From: Actinomycetes bacterium
Lineage (GTDB): Bacteria > Actinomycetota > Actinomycetes > Propionibacteriales > Nocardioidaceae
Assembly: GCA_023396115.1 (NCBI GenBank)
Contig: JAEWXC010000025.1
Span: 1-30,486 of the forward strand
Reading direction: 5' to 3'
DNA length: 30,486 nt
Positions 9,371 through 19,163 of the stretch are shown here, piece by piece. The notes beneath the pieces were generated by a model. The model was not told the origin of the DNA. It saw nothing but the letters and a program-made list of their open reading frames with translations, and searched no databases. The translations under genes were made by a program, and so were the position numbers. Within the stretch, counting starts at the first letter, position 1; each line of letters opens with the position of its first letter.

Positions 9371-10527
9371 TCCTTCAGCAGGTCAGCTCGGGGGTCGACC
9401 CCGCCGGACGCCGCCCGGTAGGCCTCGACGGCCTCGCGTGCCGCGTCCGAGAGCGTGGTCGGCACCTGCACCTGCACGGTGGCCAGCAGGTCGCCCTTGG
9501 TCCCGTCCTTGCGCGGCGCCCCCTTGCCCCGGACCCGGAAGGTCCGGCCGTTGGGGGTGTTCGCGGGGATCTTCAGCGTCACCGGCGCGCCCCCCAGGGT
9601 GGGCACCCGGATCTCGGCGCCGAGCACGGCCTCGTCGAAGCCGACCGGCACCTCGACGGTCAGGTTGTCGCCCTTGCGCTGGAAGACCCGGTGACCGGCG
9701 ACCTTGACGGTGACCAGCAGGTCACCGCTCGGGCCACCGTTCTCACCGGCCCCGCCCTTGCCGCGCAGCCGGATCTTCTGGCCGTCCTTCACCCCGGCCG
9801 GGATGCGGGCCTGGACCGTCCGAGACGACGTGCCGCGGCCGGAGCCGTGGCAGGTCGGGCACGGGTCGTCGTAGACCAGCTGACGTCCGTGGCAGACCGG
9901 GCAGGTCTCGTTCATGGAGAACCCGCCGGCCGAGACGCTGACGTAGCCCGACCCCTCGCACTGCGGGCAGATGTGCGGCTTGGTCCCCGGCTTGCCGCCG
10001 GTGCCGCGGCACGTGCCGCACGCGGAGTCGCTGGTCAGCTGCACCGAGATGGTGGTGCCCTCCAGCGCCTCGGAGAACGAGATGTTCGCCGAGGTCTCCA
10101 GGTCGGCACCGCGGGCCGGCCGCGCCTGGGTCCGGCCCCGGCCGCCGCCGAAGATGTCGCCGAACATGTCCCCGAGGCCACCGCCGCCGCTGCGGCCCTG
10201 CCCGAACAGGTCGTTCAGGTCGAAGCCGCCGCCCGCACCGCCACCGGCGCCCCGGCCGAAGCCGAAGCCGCCGCTGGCGATGGTGGCGCGCATCTCGTCG
10301 TACTTCTTGCGCTTGTCGGGGTCACCGACGACGTCGTAGGCCTCGGCCACCTTCTTGAAGGTGTCGTGCCGGGCGTCGTCACCGGGGTGGGTGTCGGGAT
10401 GGTTCTCCCGGGCGAGCTTGCGGTAGGCCTTCTTGATGTCCTTCTCGTCGGCGTCCTTCGACACCCCGAGGACCTGGTAGAAGTCCTTGTTCGCCCAATC
10501 GGCACGCATGCCGTCATTGGCGCTCAT
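9367..10527 (-). CDS. dnaJ: Co-chaperone DnaJ (Hsp40, type I)
   Basis: Cytosolic Hsp40 that delivers substrates to DnaK and stimulates its ATPase. 386 residues, full length. J domain at ~10-75 with the HPD motif (NHPDTHPG), Gly/Phe-rich linker at ~85-135, zinc domain with four Cys pairs (CGTCRGTG, CPQCEGSG, CPVCHGRQ, CPTCHGSG), then the substrate-binding C-terminal domains. The third pair reads CPVCHGRQ instead of CxxCxGxG; the cysteines are intact so zinc binding should hold. ATG 10527 has GGAGG upstream and follows grpE by 40 bp. Start DWANKDFYQVLGVSKDADE is typical of the actinobacterial operon-encoded DnaJ. Confidence 0.97.
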   Translation of the reverse strand: MSANDGMRADWANKDFYQVLGVSKDADEKDIKKAYRKLARENHPDTHPGDDARHDTFKKVAEAYDVVGDPDKRKKYDEMRATIASGGFGFGRGAGGGAGGGFDLNDLFGQGRSGGGGLGDMFGDIFGGGRGRTQARPARGADLETSANISFSEALEGTTISVQLTSDSACGTCRGTGGKPGTKPHICPQCEGSGYVSVSAGGFSMNETCPVCHGRQLVYDDPCPTCHGSGRGTSSRTVQARIPAGVKDGQKIRLRGKGGAGENGGPSGDLLVTVKVAGHRVFQRKGDNLTVEVPVGFDEAVLGAEIRVPTLGGAPVTLKIPANTPNGRTFRVRGKGAPRKDGTKGDLLATVQVQVPTTLSDAAREAVEAYRAASGGVDPRADLLKE

Positions 10528-10567
10528 GCGCGCCTCCTCCCGTGTCGTGTGGTCGTGCTGGCGGGGT

Positions 10568-11220
10568 TCACGCAGTGGGGCCGTGGACCAGGACCTGGGC
10601 GGCCCGCACGACGCGGTCCCCGATCCGGATCCCCGACTTCACCACGGCCGAGATGGTGGGCACCTCGACGCCCTCGGCCTCGCCCTGGTGGACCAGCGCC
10701 TCGTGCAGGGTCGGGTCGAAGACCTCCCCCGGCTCGGCGAACATGGTCAGGCCCTGGGTCGCCATCGCCGTCTCCAACTGGGTGGCCACGGCCTGCAGCC
10801 CGTCGTCGAGCGGCCCGGCCTCACGGGCCCGGTCGATGGTGTCGAGCACCTCCACGACTCCCGCGAGCGCCTTGAAGGTGGCGTTCTCCACCGTCTGCAC
10901 GCGGTCGCGCTCGACGCGCCGCTTGTAGTTGAGGAACTCGGCCTGGAGGCGCTGCAGGTCGTTGGTCAGCTCGGCGACCTTGGCCTCCAGCGCGCCGGTG
11001 GCGTCGGTCCCGGTCGTCTCGGTGGACTCCACGTCGGCCAGGTCCTGCGGCTCCAGCGGTGCACCCTCCTCGACCATGTTGGCGACTCCCGTCGTGTCGT
11101 CGACCACCGGGTCGTTGGCGGTCGGGGCGTGGTGGTCGGACTGATGTCCCGGGGCGGGGTGCCCCGCCGGGGCGCCCTCCTGGTGGGAGTGCGCCCCGGT
11201 GGGGTTGGCGTCGGAGGAGG

Positions 11221-11224
<4 letters not shown>
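10568..11224 (-). CDS. grpE: Nucleotide exchange factor GrpE
   Basis: Dimeric factor that releases ADP from DnaK. 218 residues: a long acidic/histidine-containing disordered N-terminus (~1-60), a coiled coil (LEAKVAELTNDLQRLQ to RVERDRVQTV, ~75-115), then the C-terminal beta domain that contacts DnaK (TLHEALVHQGEAEG, ISAVVKSGIRIGDRVVRAAQV). GTG 11224 overlaps the dnaK stop by 4 bp, so it is coupled to dnaK translation. Confidence 0.96.
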
Positions 11225-13059
<1,835 letters not shown>

Positions 13060-13392
13060 GTGTTGCTACCTCCGTGTGTGGTGCTGGTCTGTGCGGGGCG
13101 GCCCGGCGGAGCCGGACCGGTCGATCTCCACTCTGCGCCGACGCGTCGCGGAAATCAAATGAGTTGAGTCGAACTCACTCAAGTTCGTTCATTGGGTCCA
13201 ACGAAGGGGTGCCGGAGAAGATTCCCCGGGAAGGCCGCGCGTTCGCCCAGGTCGACGTGATCTGAGCCACACCGACGACGGCGCAACACGGCCGCAACAC
13301 CGACGACACCTCCCGCAGACGCGACCGGCGTACGCTCACGCCCCGAACCAGACCCGCCGGGCGGGCGGAGTGACGGAGCAGGAGGCACCACG
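13060..13392. other. Divergent intergenic region dnaK / permease
   Basis: 333 bp without a supported gene. The dnaK side holds a ~100-nt leader, a strong ribosome site and the HAIR element at 13164-13182. The permease side ends in AGGAGG just before ATG 13393, with a weak -10-like TACGCT at 13331-13336. Nothing else convincing was seen. Confidence 0.6.
13164..13182. promoter_or_regulatory. HAIR operator (HspR site) upstream of dnaK
   Basis: TTGAGT-CGAACTC-ACTCAA with the 7-nt HAIR spacing; the flanking base after the right arm gives ACTCAAG, matching the consensus half. A second palindrome overlaps it (GAGTT-GAGTCG-AACTC from 13161). Position and match indicate HspR autoregulation of the dnaK operon. 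Confidence 0.9.
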
Positions 13393-14802
13393 ATGACCCA
13401 GGCGTCACCACGTCGGTACGCGGGACTGGACCGTGCTGCGGTCGGGCAGGTGGACCTGACCGTCCACTCGATCGCCGCCATGTGCCCCTCCGTGAGCGCC
13501 CTGGGCACGGCCTTCGCCCTGCCCGTGCTGGTCGGCCCGGGGGCCTGGCTCAGCGTCCTGCTCGGCTTCACCGTCGCGCTCGGGCTGGCCAGCACCTTCG
13601 GGGAGTTCTCCAGTCGGATGGTCGCGCCCGGGTCGTTGGTCACGTGGACCGCGAAGGGCCTGGGAGCCGGTGGAGCCCTGGTCGCCCTGGCCGGACTCAC
13701 CGTCGGCTACGTCGCCCTCAGCGGATTCGGGATGGTGGCCGCGGTACGGCGCCTCGACTCCGCCATCCTCCCGGACACAGCTGTCCCGAGCAGCACCCTG
13801 GTGCTGCTGGTGACCGCACTGGCGGTCCTGCTGTGGGGCGTCCTGCGGCGCGGGATCAGGTGGTCCACCCGGTTCGCCAGCTGCATCGAGGTCCTCGCCC
13901 TGGCCGGCCTGGTCCTGGCGTTGTCCACCCTGGCCGTGCAGCACGGGCTGCCCGGTCCGGGCGACCTGGACCCGCGCGGCTCCAGCCCGGGTCAGATCCT
14001 GCTCGGTGCAGCCCTGATCCTGACCCTGACCTGCGGGTTCGACAGTGCCGCCACCCTGGGGGTGGAGAGCCACCGGCCGCACGCCAGCGTGCCCCGGGCG
14101 ATGCGGAGGGCCCTGCTGCTGAACGGAGCGCTGGTGCTCGGCTCCGTCGTGCTCAACAGCGGGCCGGGACAGGGGCGCAGCCCCGGGTACACCGCCTGGT
14201 TCGGTTCGCCGGTCGCCGACGGCGCCCTGCTGCTGGTCCTGGCGACCTCCCTGGCGGTGGTGGCCCTGGTCGGGCTGACCACGCTGGGGCGCCTGCTGTT
14301 CGCGGTCTCCCGGGCCGGGGCCGGGTTGGTCGGGTGGGGCCGGACCGACCCGGTCACGGGCGTACCGGTGCCCACGACCCTGTTGGCCGTGGCCCTCGTC
14401 CTCGGCCCGGCACTGGCGGTCGCGGCCAGCGGTCGCGCCGCGGTGCTGCTGCTCGACGTGGCCACCACCGCGCTGGCACTGACCGGCGCCCTGACCGCCG
14501 CAGCGGCGATTCCCTTCCTGGCGCGGCTGGGGGAGCTGACTCCCCGGGTCTGTCTGGTGGCTGCGGGCGCCGCGGTCAGCACGCTGGCGCTGTGGGCGGC
14601 CCTGGTCCTGGACGGAGACACCCAGCGCACCGTCTGCGGGCTCTGCACGGTCGGCGGCGTGCTGGTCCTGGCGGGCGCGGCCCGGCTCGCCCTCGGGCCG
14701 GGCGGCGGCTCGGCGCTGGCCGGTCTCGGCGCACACGACACCCCGGTCCCGGCCGACCTGGCCCCCGCCCACGCGGCAGCCCTGGAGGGCCGCGGTGTCT
14801 GA
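13393..14802 (+). CDS. APC-superfamily permease (amino acid/polyamine transporter-like)
   Basis: Integral membrane protein of 469 residues with about 12 hydrophobic segments, in the pattern of APC permeases. The N-terminus (LDRAAVGQVDLTVHSIAAMCPSVSALGTAFALP) and PGSLVTWTAKGLGAGGALV resemble TM1-TM3 of that family; GFDSAATLGVESHRPHASVPRAMRRA matches the conserved GFE(S)...E...P..IP.AI loop; TTLGRLLFAVSRAGAG and DPVTGVPVPTTLL match the TM8-TM9 loop. The substrate cannot be told. ATG 13393 has AGGAGG directly upstream. Its last 8 bp overlap the start of a small IclR-type protein gene, so the two are co-translated. The C-terminal ~40 residues are hydrophilic and probably cytoplasmic. Confidence 0.85.
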   Translation: MTQASPRRYAGLDRAAVGQVDLTVHSIAAMCPSVSALGTAFALPVLVGPGAWLSVLLGFTVALGLASTFGEFSSRMVAPGSLVTWTAKGLGAGGALVALAGLTVGYVALSGFGMVAAVRRLDSAILPDTAVPSSTLVLLVTALAVLLWGVLRRGIRWSTRFASCIEVLALAGLVLALSTLAVQHGLPGPGDLDPRGSSPGQILLGAALILTLTCGFDSAATLGVESHRPHASVPRAMRRALLLNGALVLGSVVLNSGPGQGRSPGYTAWFGSPVADGALLLVLATSLAVVALVGLTTLGRLLFAVSRAGAGLVGWGRTDPVTGVPVPTTLLAVALVLGPALAVAASGRAAVLLLDVATTALALTGALTAAAAIPFLARLGELTPRVCLVAAGAAVSTLALWAALVLDGDTQRTVCGLCTVGGVLVLAGAARLALGPGGGSALAGLGAHDTPVPADLAPAHAAALEGRGV

Positions 14803-15085
14803 CGACGGCCTCTTCCTGGCCCGCCAGCCCTCAGCCGTCGACCACGCCTTCGCCGTGCTCCAGGCGGTCGCCGACGCCGGCCCCGGGGTGACCGCCCGGG
14901 AGCTCCAGCAGGTGCTGCCGTTCTCGCGCGCCAGCCTCTACCGCATCCTGCGCCACCTGGTCGGGCAGGAGTACCTGGTGCGCACCCCCGATCTGCGCGG
15001 TTTCCTGCTCGGACGACGGGTGCACGACCTGGCCCGCGGTGTCGCCGCGCACCTCCCGGCCCCGGTGGCCGCGGAGCGTTCCTGA
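14795..15085 (+). CDS. Small IclR-type helix-turn-helix protein without effector domain
   Basis: 96 residues starting at GTG 14795 inside the permease gene (8-bp overlap). Residues ~10-75 (QPSAVDHAFAVLQAVADAG, VTARELQQVLPFSRASLYRILRHLVGQEYLVR, LRGFLLGRRVHDLA) match the winged helix of IclR regulators. The ~170-residue effector domain of that family is absent. The reading frames after the stop do not resume recognisable IclR sequence, so this is not a simple frameshift. It could be a stand-alone DNA-binding remnant that still regulates the permease, or a decayed gene. DNA binding is inferred from the fold; targets are unknown. Confidence 0.72.
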   Translation: MSDDGLFLARQPSAVDHAFAVLQAVADAGPGVTARELQQVLPFSRASLYRILRHLVGQEYLVRTPDLRGFLLGRRVHDLARGVAAHLPAPVAAERS

Positions 15086-15393
15086 TCCGAGCGACCGCAG
15101 CGTCATCGACGGCGAGCACCAGCCCGGTCTGACGGCCACCGAAACCCGGCTGGCGCCCCCCAGCCCCTCCCTGATTCCGCTCACGAGCCCGCGCACCGAG
15201 CCCCCTCACCGTGCCCGCTCACCGTGCCCGGGACGAGGTCCTGTCGGCGTCCCCGGAGGGCCGGCGCACGGGTGTCTCATTTGAGGCCGCGCAGAAGCAA
15301 CAGCGCCGAGACGAAGGGGCAATCCGCGCGGGTTGGGATGTGTCCACGGCCGGCGGAACCGGCGGCTGGAGGGCACGACAGGAAGGGTCCGAC
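15086..15393. other. Intergenic region before the arginine deiminase-like gene
   Basis: 308 bp with no supported gene. It contains two tandem copies of CTCACCGTGCCCG at 15205-15217 and 15218-15230. An in-frame extension of the downstream gene reaches back to about 15211 but would bury the signal peptide, so it is treated as non-coding. No clear promoter was identified. Confidence 0.5.
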
Positions 15394-17616
15394 GTGGACA
15401 CCATGAGGACGAAGCACGGCAAGCGGGCACGGATCGTGGGTGCCGGCCTGGCCGCCACCGCGGTACTGATGACGACGGGTGGGGTGCACGCGGTGGGCAG
15501 CCCCGCGGTTCCCGCGCCGCTGGTGCTGGCCGACACCAACCGCGACGGCATCGTCGACCAGCGCGACGCCGCCGGACGCGGCACCTGGACCAAGGAGAGC
15601 GGCGCGTTCTTCCTGGCCAACCTCGACGACGACCTGGCCCGGTGCGCCAGCAAGGCCGCGGACGGATCCCGGCTCAGCGACGTCCAGCTGGCTGCGTGCA
15701 ACGACGGCGCCGACCGGACGATCAACGGCGACGAGGACGTCAAGGACCTGGCCCGGGTGAAGGTGGCCCCCGCCGCGGCGGGAAAGGCCGACAAGGTCCG
15801 CGTCGAGGTGCGCGGGGTCGGCGCCTCCAAGGTGAACGTCTGGGTGCGGCACGGTGAGGGAAGCCGGGCAGGGGACTGGAAGCTGCTGCCCTCCACCGGA
15901 CTGCTCCCGACCTCGCTGCTGAGCCGGGGGGTCGAGCTGGGCATCGAGGGCAAGGACATCATCCGCGACGCGAGCTGGGACGGCACCGTCACGATCAAGG
16001 TGGTGCACCAGCTCGGCGGGCGTCAGGTGGCCTCGGACTCGGTCGAGATGCGGGTCGCCCCGGTGCTGTTCACCAACGACACGATGCCGATGACCACGCT
16101 GCTGGCCGCCGACAACGCGACCTCGGTCTACGACGAGACCCCGGCCGCACCGGCCAACGACCGGATCCTCGGCACCCAGGTGCCGTTCCGGGCCGACCTG
16201 GAGACCGGACTGGAGCGGATCGGCGGCGGTGTCGACCTCAAGCTGCTGCCCAGCCTGGACGGCCAGCGCAACGGGACCCCCGGCACGGACGTGTGGACGC
16301 AGGACATCATGGAGCCCGGATTCATGTCGATCCCGGCCGCCGACGGCACCCAGTCCATGCAGCTGTGGGTCCGCGCCCCCGTCCGGGACGGGCGCGACAA
16401 CTCCGGGGTGAACCCGTTCCGGGGCAGCGGCCGGGTCATCTTCACCCAGCTGCGAGGCCCGGACGTGGCCGCGGTGCAGCACTTCGACCCCGGCTACGAG
16501 CCCACGGTGCACGCCGGCACCTCCTACGACTCCTTCGGGTCGGCCGGCAACTACGGCACGGTTCCCCCTCACGAGCACGCCGGCACCACCTACCCGCTGG
16601 GGCGCAAGATCTTCGGCTCCGAGGGCACCTACACCGGCGACCCGGCGTTCAACGCGATGCTGGAGGCCCAGGGCTACCAGGACCCGATCGTGGTGGACAC
16701 CAGTTGGCTGGGCGTGGGGCACGTGGACGAGTTCGTCTCGTTCATCCCTGCCGACACCGAGCGGGGTTGGGCGATGGTCGTCGCTGACCCGCAGCTGGCC
16801 GTGAACCTGCTCCAGGACCTGGCCGACGAGGGACGTGGCGACGAGCCGCTGCTGCAGCCCTACGGCTTCGACGTGACCGGCGTGACGATGCCGACCACCT
16901 CGATCGCCGAGACCCTCGCCAACCCCGCGATCCAGTCCGGTGTGCGCAACGCCGTGGCCGGGGTGAACAAGGCGCTGAAGGTGATCAAGGCCGAGACCGG
17001 TCTCACCGAGAGCGACATCATCCGGGTCCCGGTGCTCTACACCGGCAACCGGGTCGGGGTGGCCATCCCCAACGCCGCCAACCTGATCGGCACCGGGCAC
17101 GAGGTCGTCTTCGTGGCCAAGCAGCACGCCCCCGCCGTAGACGGCCAGGACCTGTTCCAGAGCGTGATCGAGGAGCGCTTCGCCGAGGTCGGCACCCAGG
17201 TGCAGTGGGTCGAGGACTACCGCTACGCCCACCCCGGCGGTGAGATCCACTGCGTGACCAACGTGGTGCGCGACCACACCGTCGCCGCCAACTGGTGGAC
17301 CGAGGGCGCCCAGGCAGGACCGGTCGAGGCGGCCCCGGCCTCGTTCGTCCAGGTCGGCCGCACCACCGTGAAGGGCAAGTTCAAGGTCGGCCGGAAGATC
17401 AAGGTGACCGCCGGGAAGCTCGCGCCCACCCCGACCCGCACCACCTACCAGTGGTTCGCCGGCAAGAAGGCGATCAAGGGCGCTACCAAGCCGAAGCTGA
17501 AGCTGACCAAGGCCATGGTGGGCAAGAAGATCTCGGTGCGCATCACCGCCACCAGGACGGGCTACCAGCCGCTGACGACCCTCACCCAGGTCGGCAAGAA
17601 GGCGCTGCGACGCTGA
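15394..17616 (+). CDS. Secreted protein-arginine deiminase (PAD) family protein with basic C-terminal tail
   Basis: Predicted extracellular Ca2+-dependent enzyme converting peptidyl-arginine to citrulline. 740 residues from GTG 15394 (GGAAGG 7 nt upstream; ATG 15403 is the alternative). Signal peptide at 1-33: basic KRAR, hydrophobic core, cleavage after VHA. Residues ~44-230 resemble the PAD middle domain, with Asp-rich calcium-type stretches (DTNRDGIVD; FFLANLDDDL; CNDGADRTINGDEDVKDL) and VAPVLFTNDTMPM. The catalytic domain (~230-648) has every active-site residue: D304 in WTQDIMEPGF, H443 and D445 in GVGHVDEFVSFIP, C620 in GGEIHCVTNV, equivalent to human PAD4 D350, H471, D473 and C645; YPLGR and a WW motif also match. 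No room for the animal N-terminal domain. Residues 650-740 form a Lys-rich Ig-like repeat. Activity is inferred. Confidence 0.92.
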   Translation: MDTMRTKHGKRARIVGAGLAATAVLMTTGGVHAVGSPAVPAPLVLADTNRDGIVDQRDAAGRGTWTKESGAFFLANLDDDLARCASKAADGSRLSDVQLAACNDGADRTINGDEDVKDLARVKVAPAAAGKADKVRVEVRGVGASKVNVWVRHGEGSRAGDWKLLPSTGLLPTSLLSRGVELGIEGKDIIRDASWDGTVTIKVVHQLGGRQVASDSVEMRVAPVLFTNDTMPMTTLLAADNATSVYDETPAAPANDRILGTQVPFRADLETGLERIGGGVDLKLLPSLDGQRNGTPGTDVWTQDIMEPGFMSIPAADGTQSMQLWVRAPVRDGRDNSGVNPFRGSGRVIFTQLRGPDVAAVQHFDPGYEPTVHAGTSYDSFGSAGNYGTVPPHEHAGTTYPLGRKIFGSEGTYTGDPAFNAMLEAQGYQDPIVVDTSWLGVGHVDEFVSFIPADTERGWAMVVADPQLAVNLLQDLADEGRGDEPLLQPYGFDVTGVTMPTTSIAETLANPAIQSGVRNAVAGVNKALKVIKAETGLTESDIIRVPVLYTGNRVGVAIPNAANLIGTGHEVVFVAKQHAPAVDGQDLFQSVIEERFAEVGTQVQWVEDYRYAHPGGEIHCVTNVVRDHTVAANWWTEGAQAGPVEAAPASFVQVGRTTVKGKFKVGRKIKVTAGKLAPTPTRTTYQWFAGKKAIKGATKPKLKLTKAMVGKKISVRITATRTGYQPLTTLTQVGKKALRR

Positions 17617-17629
17617 CGATCCACCTCGG

Positions 17630-17663
17630 CACCGGCGCCCACCCCTCCCGGTGGGCGCCGGTG
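17630..17663 (+). terminator. Strong hairpin terminator after the deiminase gene
   Basis: Perfect 14-bp inverted repeat CACCGGCGCCCACC / GGTGGGCGCCGGTG (17630-17643, 17650-17663) with a 6-nt loop, 13 bp past the stop codon. No U-tract. Confidence 0.78.
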
Positions 17664-17730
17664 TGCTGACCCCGCGGGACGCCCCGCGCCGATCATTTCG
17701 GCCCTTCGTCCCGGGCGTACGGTGGGCGCC

Positions 17731-18603
17731 GTGAGCAGCCACGAGAACGCCCCCGTTCCCACCGATCCGACGCTGGTCCCGCGAGTCGACCTGCTCGACG
17801 GCACCACGATTCCCCAGCTCGGTCTGGGCACCTACCTGGTCGAGGAGGCCGAGGCGGAGCAGGTCGTCGGCACCGCCCTGGACCTGGGGTACCGGCACGT
17901 CGACACCGCCCAGATGTACGGCAACGAGGAGGGTGTCGGACGCGCTCTGGCCGGCTCCGGGCTCGCCCGCGACGAGCTCTACGTGACCACCAAGCTCGAC
18001 AACGGCAACCACCTGCCGGCCGACGTGGACCGCTCGATGGACGAGTCGCTGGCCCGGCTCGGGCTGGACCGGGTGGACCTGTTCCTCATCCACTGGCCGC
18101 TGCCGATGCACCACGACGGGGACTTCGTCAGCACCTGGCGGGCGATGACCGAGCTGGTCGCCGACGGGCGGGCCACCTCGGTGGGGGTCTCGAACTTCCA
18201 GCCCGACCACCTCAACCGGATCGTCGCCGAGACCGGCGTGGCCCCGGTGGTCAACCAGGTCGAGCTGCACCCGTTCTTCGCGAACCGGGCCGTGGTGGGC
18301 GCCAACGAGCGGCACGGGGTGGTGACCGAGGCCTGGTCGCCGATCGCGCGCGGTCGGGTGGGCGAGGACGACTCGATCGGGGAGATCGCCTCACTGAAGG
18401 GCCGCACCCCGGCGCAGGTGGCGCTGCGCTGGCACCTGCAGAAGGGCTACGTGGTCTTCCCCAAGTCGGTCGACCCGCACCGGATGGCGGCGAACCTGGC
18501 CGTGCTCGACTTCGAGCTGAGCGCCGACGAGGTCGCCCTGATCGACGAGCTCGACGGCGGCGAGGCCGGGCGGATGGGTCCGCACCCGAACACGTTCGGC
18601 TGA
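17731..18603 (+). CDS. Aldo/keto reductase (2,5-diketogluconate reductase-like)
   Basis: Cytosolic NADPH-dependent (alpha/beta)8 reductase, 290 residues. The catalytic tetrad is visible: Asp and Tyr in YRHVDTAQMYGNE, Lys in VTTKLDN, His in FLIHWPLP. GVSNFQPDHL and VNQVELHPFF are family signatures; the C-terminal VVFPKSVDPHRMAANL is the cofactor-binding KS..R.. motif. GTG 17731 is preferred over the in-frame GTG 17722 because a -10-like TACGGT (17718-17723) ends 7 nt before it, giving a leaderless start, and would overlap the earlier codon. Substrate cannot be predicted beyond small carbonyls or sugars. It converges on the MarR-family gene at a shared hairpin. Confidence 0.93.
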   Translation: MSSHENAPVPTDPTLVPRVDLLDGTTIPQLGLGTYLVEEAEAEQVVGTALDLGYRHVDTAQMYGNEEGVGRALAGSGLARDELYVTTKLDNGNHLPADVDRSMDESLARLGLDRVDLFLIHWPLPMHHDGDFVSTWRAMTELVADGRATSVGVSNFQPDHLNRIVAETGVAPVVNQVELHPFFANRAVVGANERHGVVTEAWSPIARGRVGEDDSIGEIASLKGRTPAQVALRWHLQKGYVVFPKSVDPHRMAANLAVLDFELSADEVALIDELDGGEAGRMGPHPNTFG

Positions 18604-18612
18604 GCCCGCGAC

Positions 18613-18637
18613 GCCCGGGGGCTCACTCCCCCAGGGC
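18613..18637. terminator. Bidirectional hairpin between convergent genes
   Basis: GCCC-GGGGG-CTCACT-CCCCC-a-GGGC, a 9-bp stem with one bulged A, between the aldo/keto reductase stop and the MarR-family stop; its right arm overlaps the last codons of the latter. Confidence 0.5.
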
Positions 18638-19132
18638 GCGACCCCACCGCTCGAGCAGGTCGGCCAGCAGGTCGCGCTCGGCGGGGGTGAGTCCGGCCAG
18701 CAGCCGGTGCTCGTTGGCGACGTGCTCGGCGAAGGCGGTGTCGATCAGTGCCAGCCCGGTCGGGGTGAGCCGGACCCGGCGGACCCGCCGGTCGTCGGCA
18801 CAGGCCTCGCGCTCCACCAGGCCGGCCCGGAGCAGCTTCTCGACCCGCTTGGTGGTGGCCCCGGCGGTCACCATCGAGCTGGCCGCGATCTCACTCGGCG
18901 TGAGCTGGTGCGGCGCCCCGGCACGGCGCAAAGCGCAGAGCACGTCGAACTCGCCGTAGCCCAGCCCGTGCGCGGAGAAGACGGTGTCGAGCTCGTCGTC
19001 GAGCCGCTCGGCCAGCCGGTGAAGCCGACCGATCACGCCCATCGGCGAGACGTCGAGGTCGGGCCGCTGCACGGCCCACTGCCCGATCAGGCGGGAGACG
19101 TGGTCGGGCTGGTCCGGATCGACTTCACTCAC
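18623..19132 (-). CDS. MarR-family transcriptional regulator
   Basis: 169 residues from GTG 19132 (SEVDPDQPDHVSRLI). Dimerisation helices flank a winged helix: LTPSEIAASSMVTAGATTKRVEKLLRAGL is the helix-turn-helix core and ADDRRVRRVRLTPTGLALI the wing. TAGAGT on the minus strand (19140-19145) ends 7 nt before the GTG, indicating a leaderless start; a longer frame upstream would run through the operator. It is divergent from an EamA exporter with a 20-bp palindrome between the two, the classic arrangement of a MarR repressor controlling its own gene and an adjacent exporter. The ligand is unknown. The C-terminal half contains LTPAERDLLADLLERW, usual for the family. Confidence 0.92.
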   Translation of the reverse strand: MSEVDPDQPDHVSRLIGQWAVQRPDLDVSPMGVIGRLHRLAERLDDELDTVFSAHGLGYGEFDVLCALRRAGAPHQLTPSEIAASSMVTAGATTKRVEKLLRAGLVEREACADDRRVRRVRLTPTGLALIDTAFAEHVANEHRLLAGLTPAERDLLADLLERWGRALGE

Positions 19133-19163
19133 GGACTGGACTCTATCTTCCCGGGAAAGTAGT

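Noticed and set aside
15205..15230. Tandem pair of CTCACCGTGCCCG as an operator
   Set aside because: Only two copies, no palindrome and no promoter alongside; likely replication slippage. Recorded only in the intergenic entry.
15211..15393. N-terminal extension of the deiminase gene
   Set aside because: It would put 61 hydrophilic residues before a clear signal peptide; the ribosome site at 15381-15386 fits GTG 15394.
15277..18315. 1012-codon open frame on the minus strand opposite the deiminase and aldo/keto reductase genes
   Set aside because: Composition is the usual antisense shadow, it spans a terminator and two well-supported genes, and no motif is visible.
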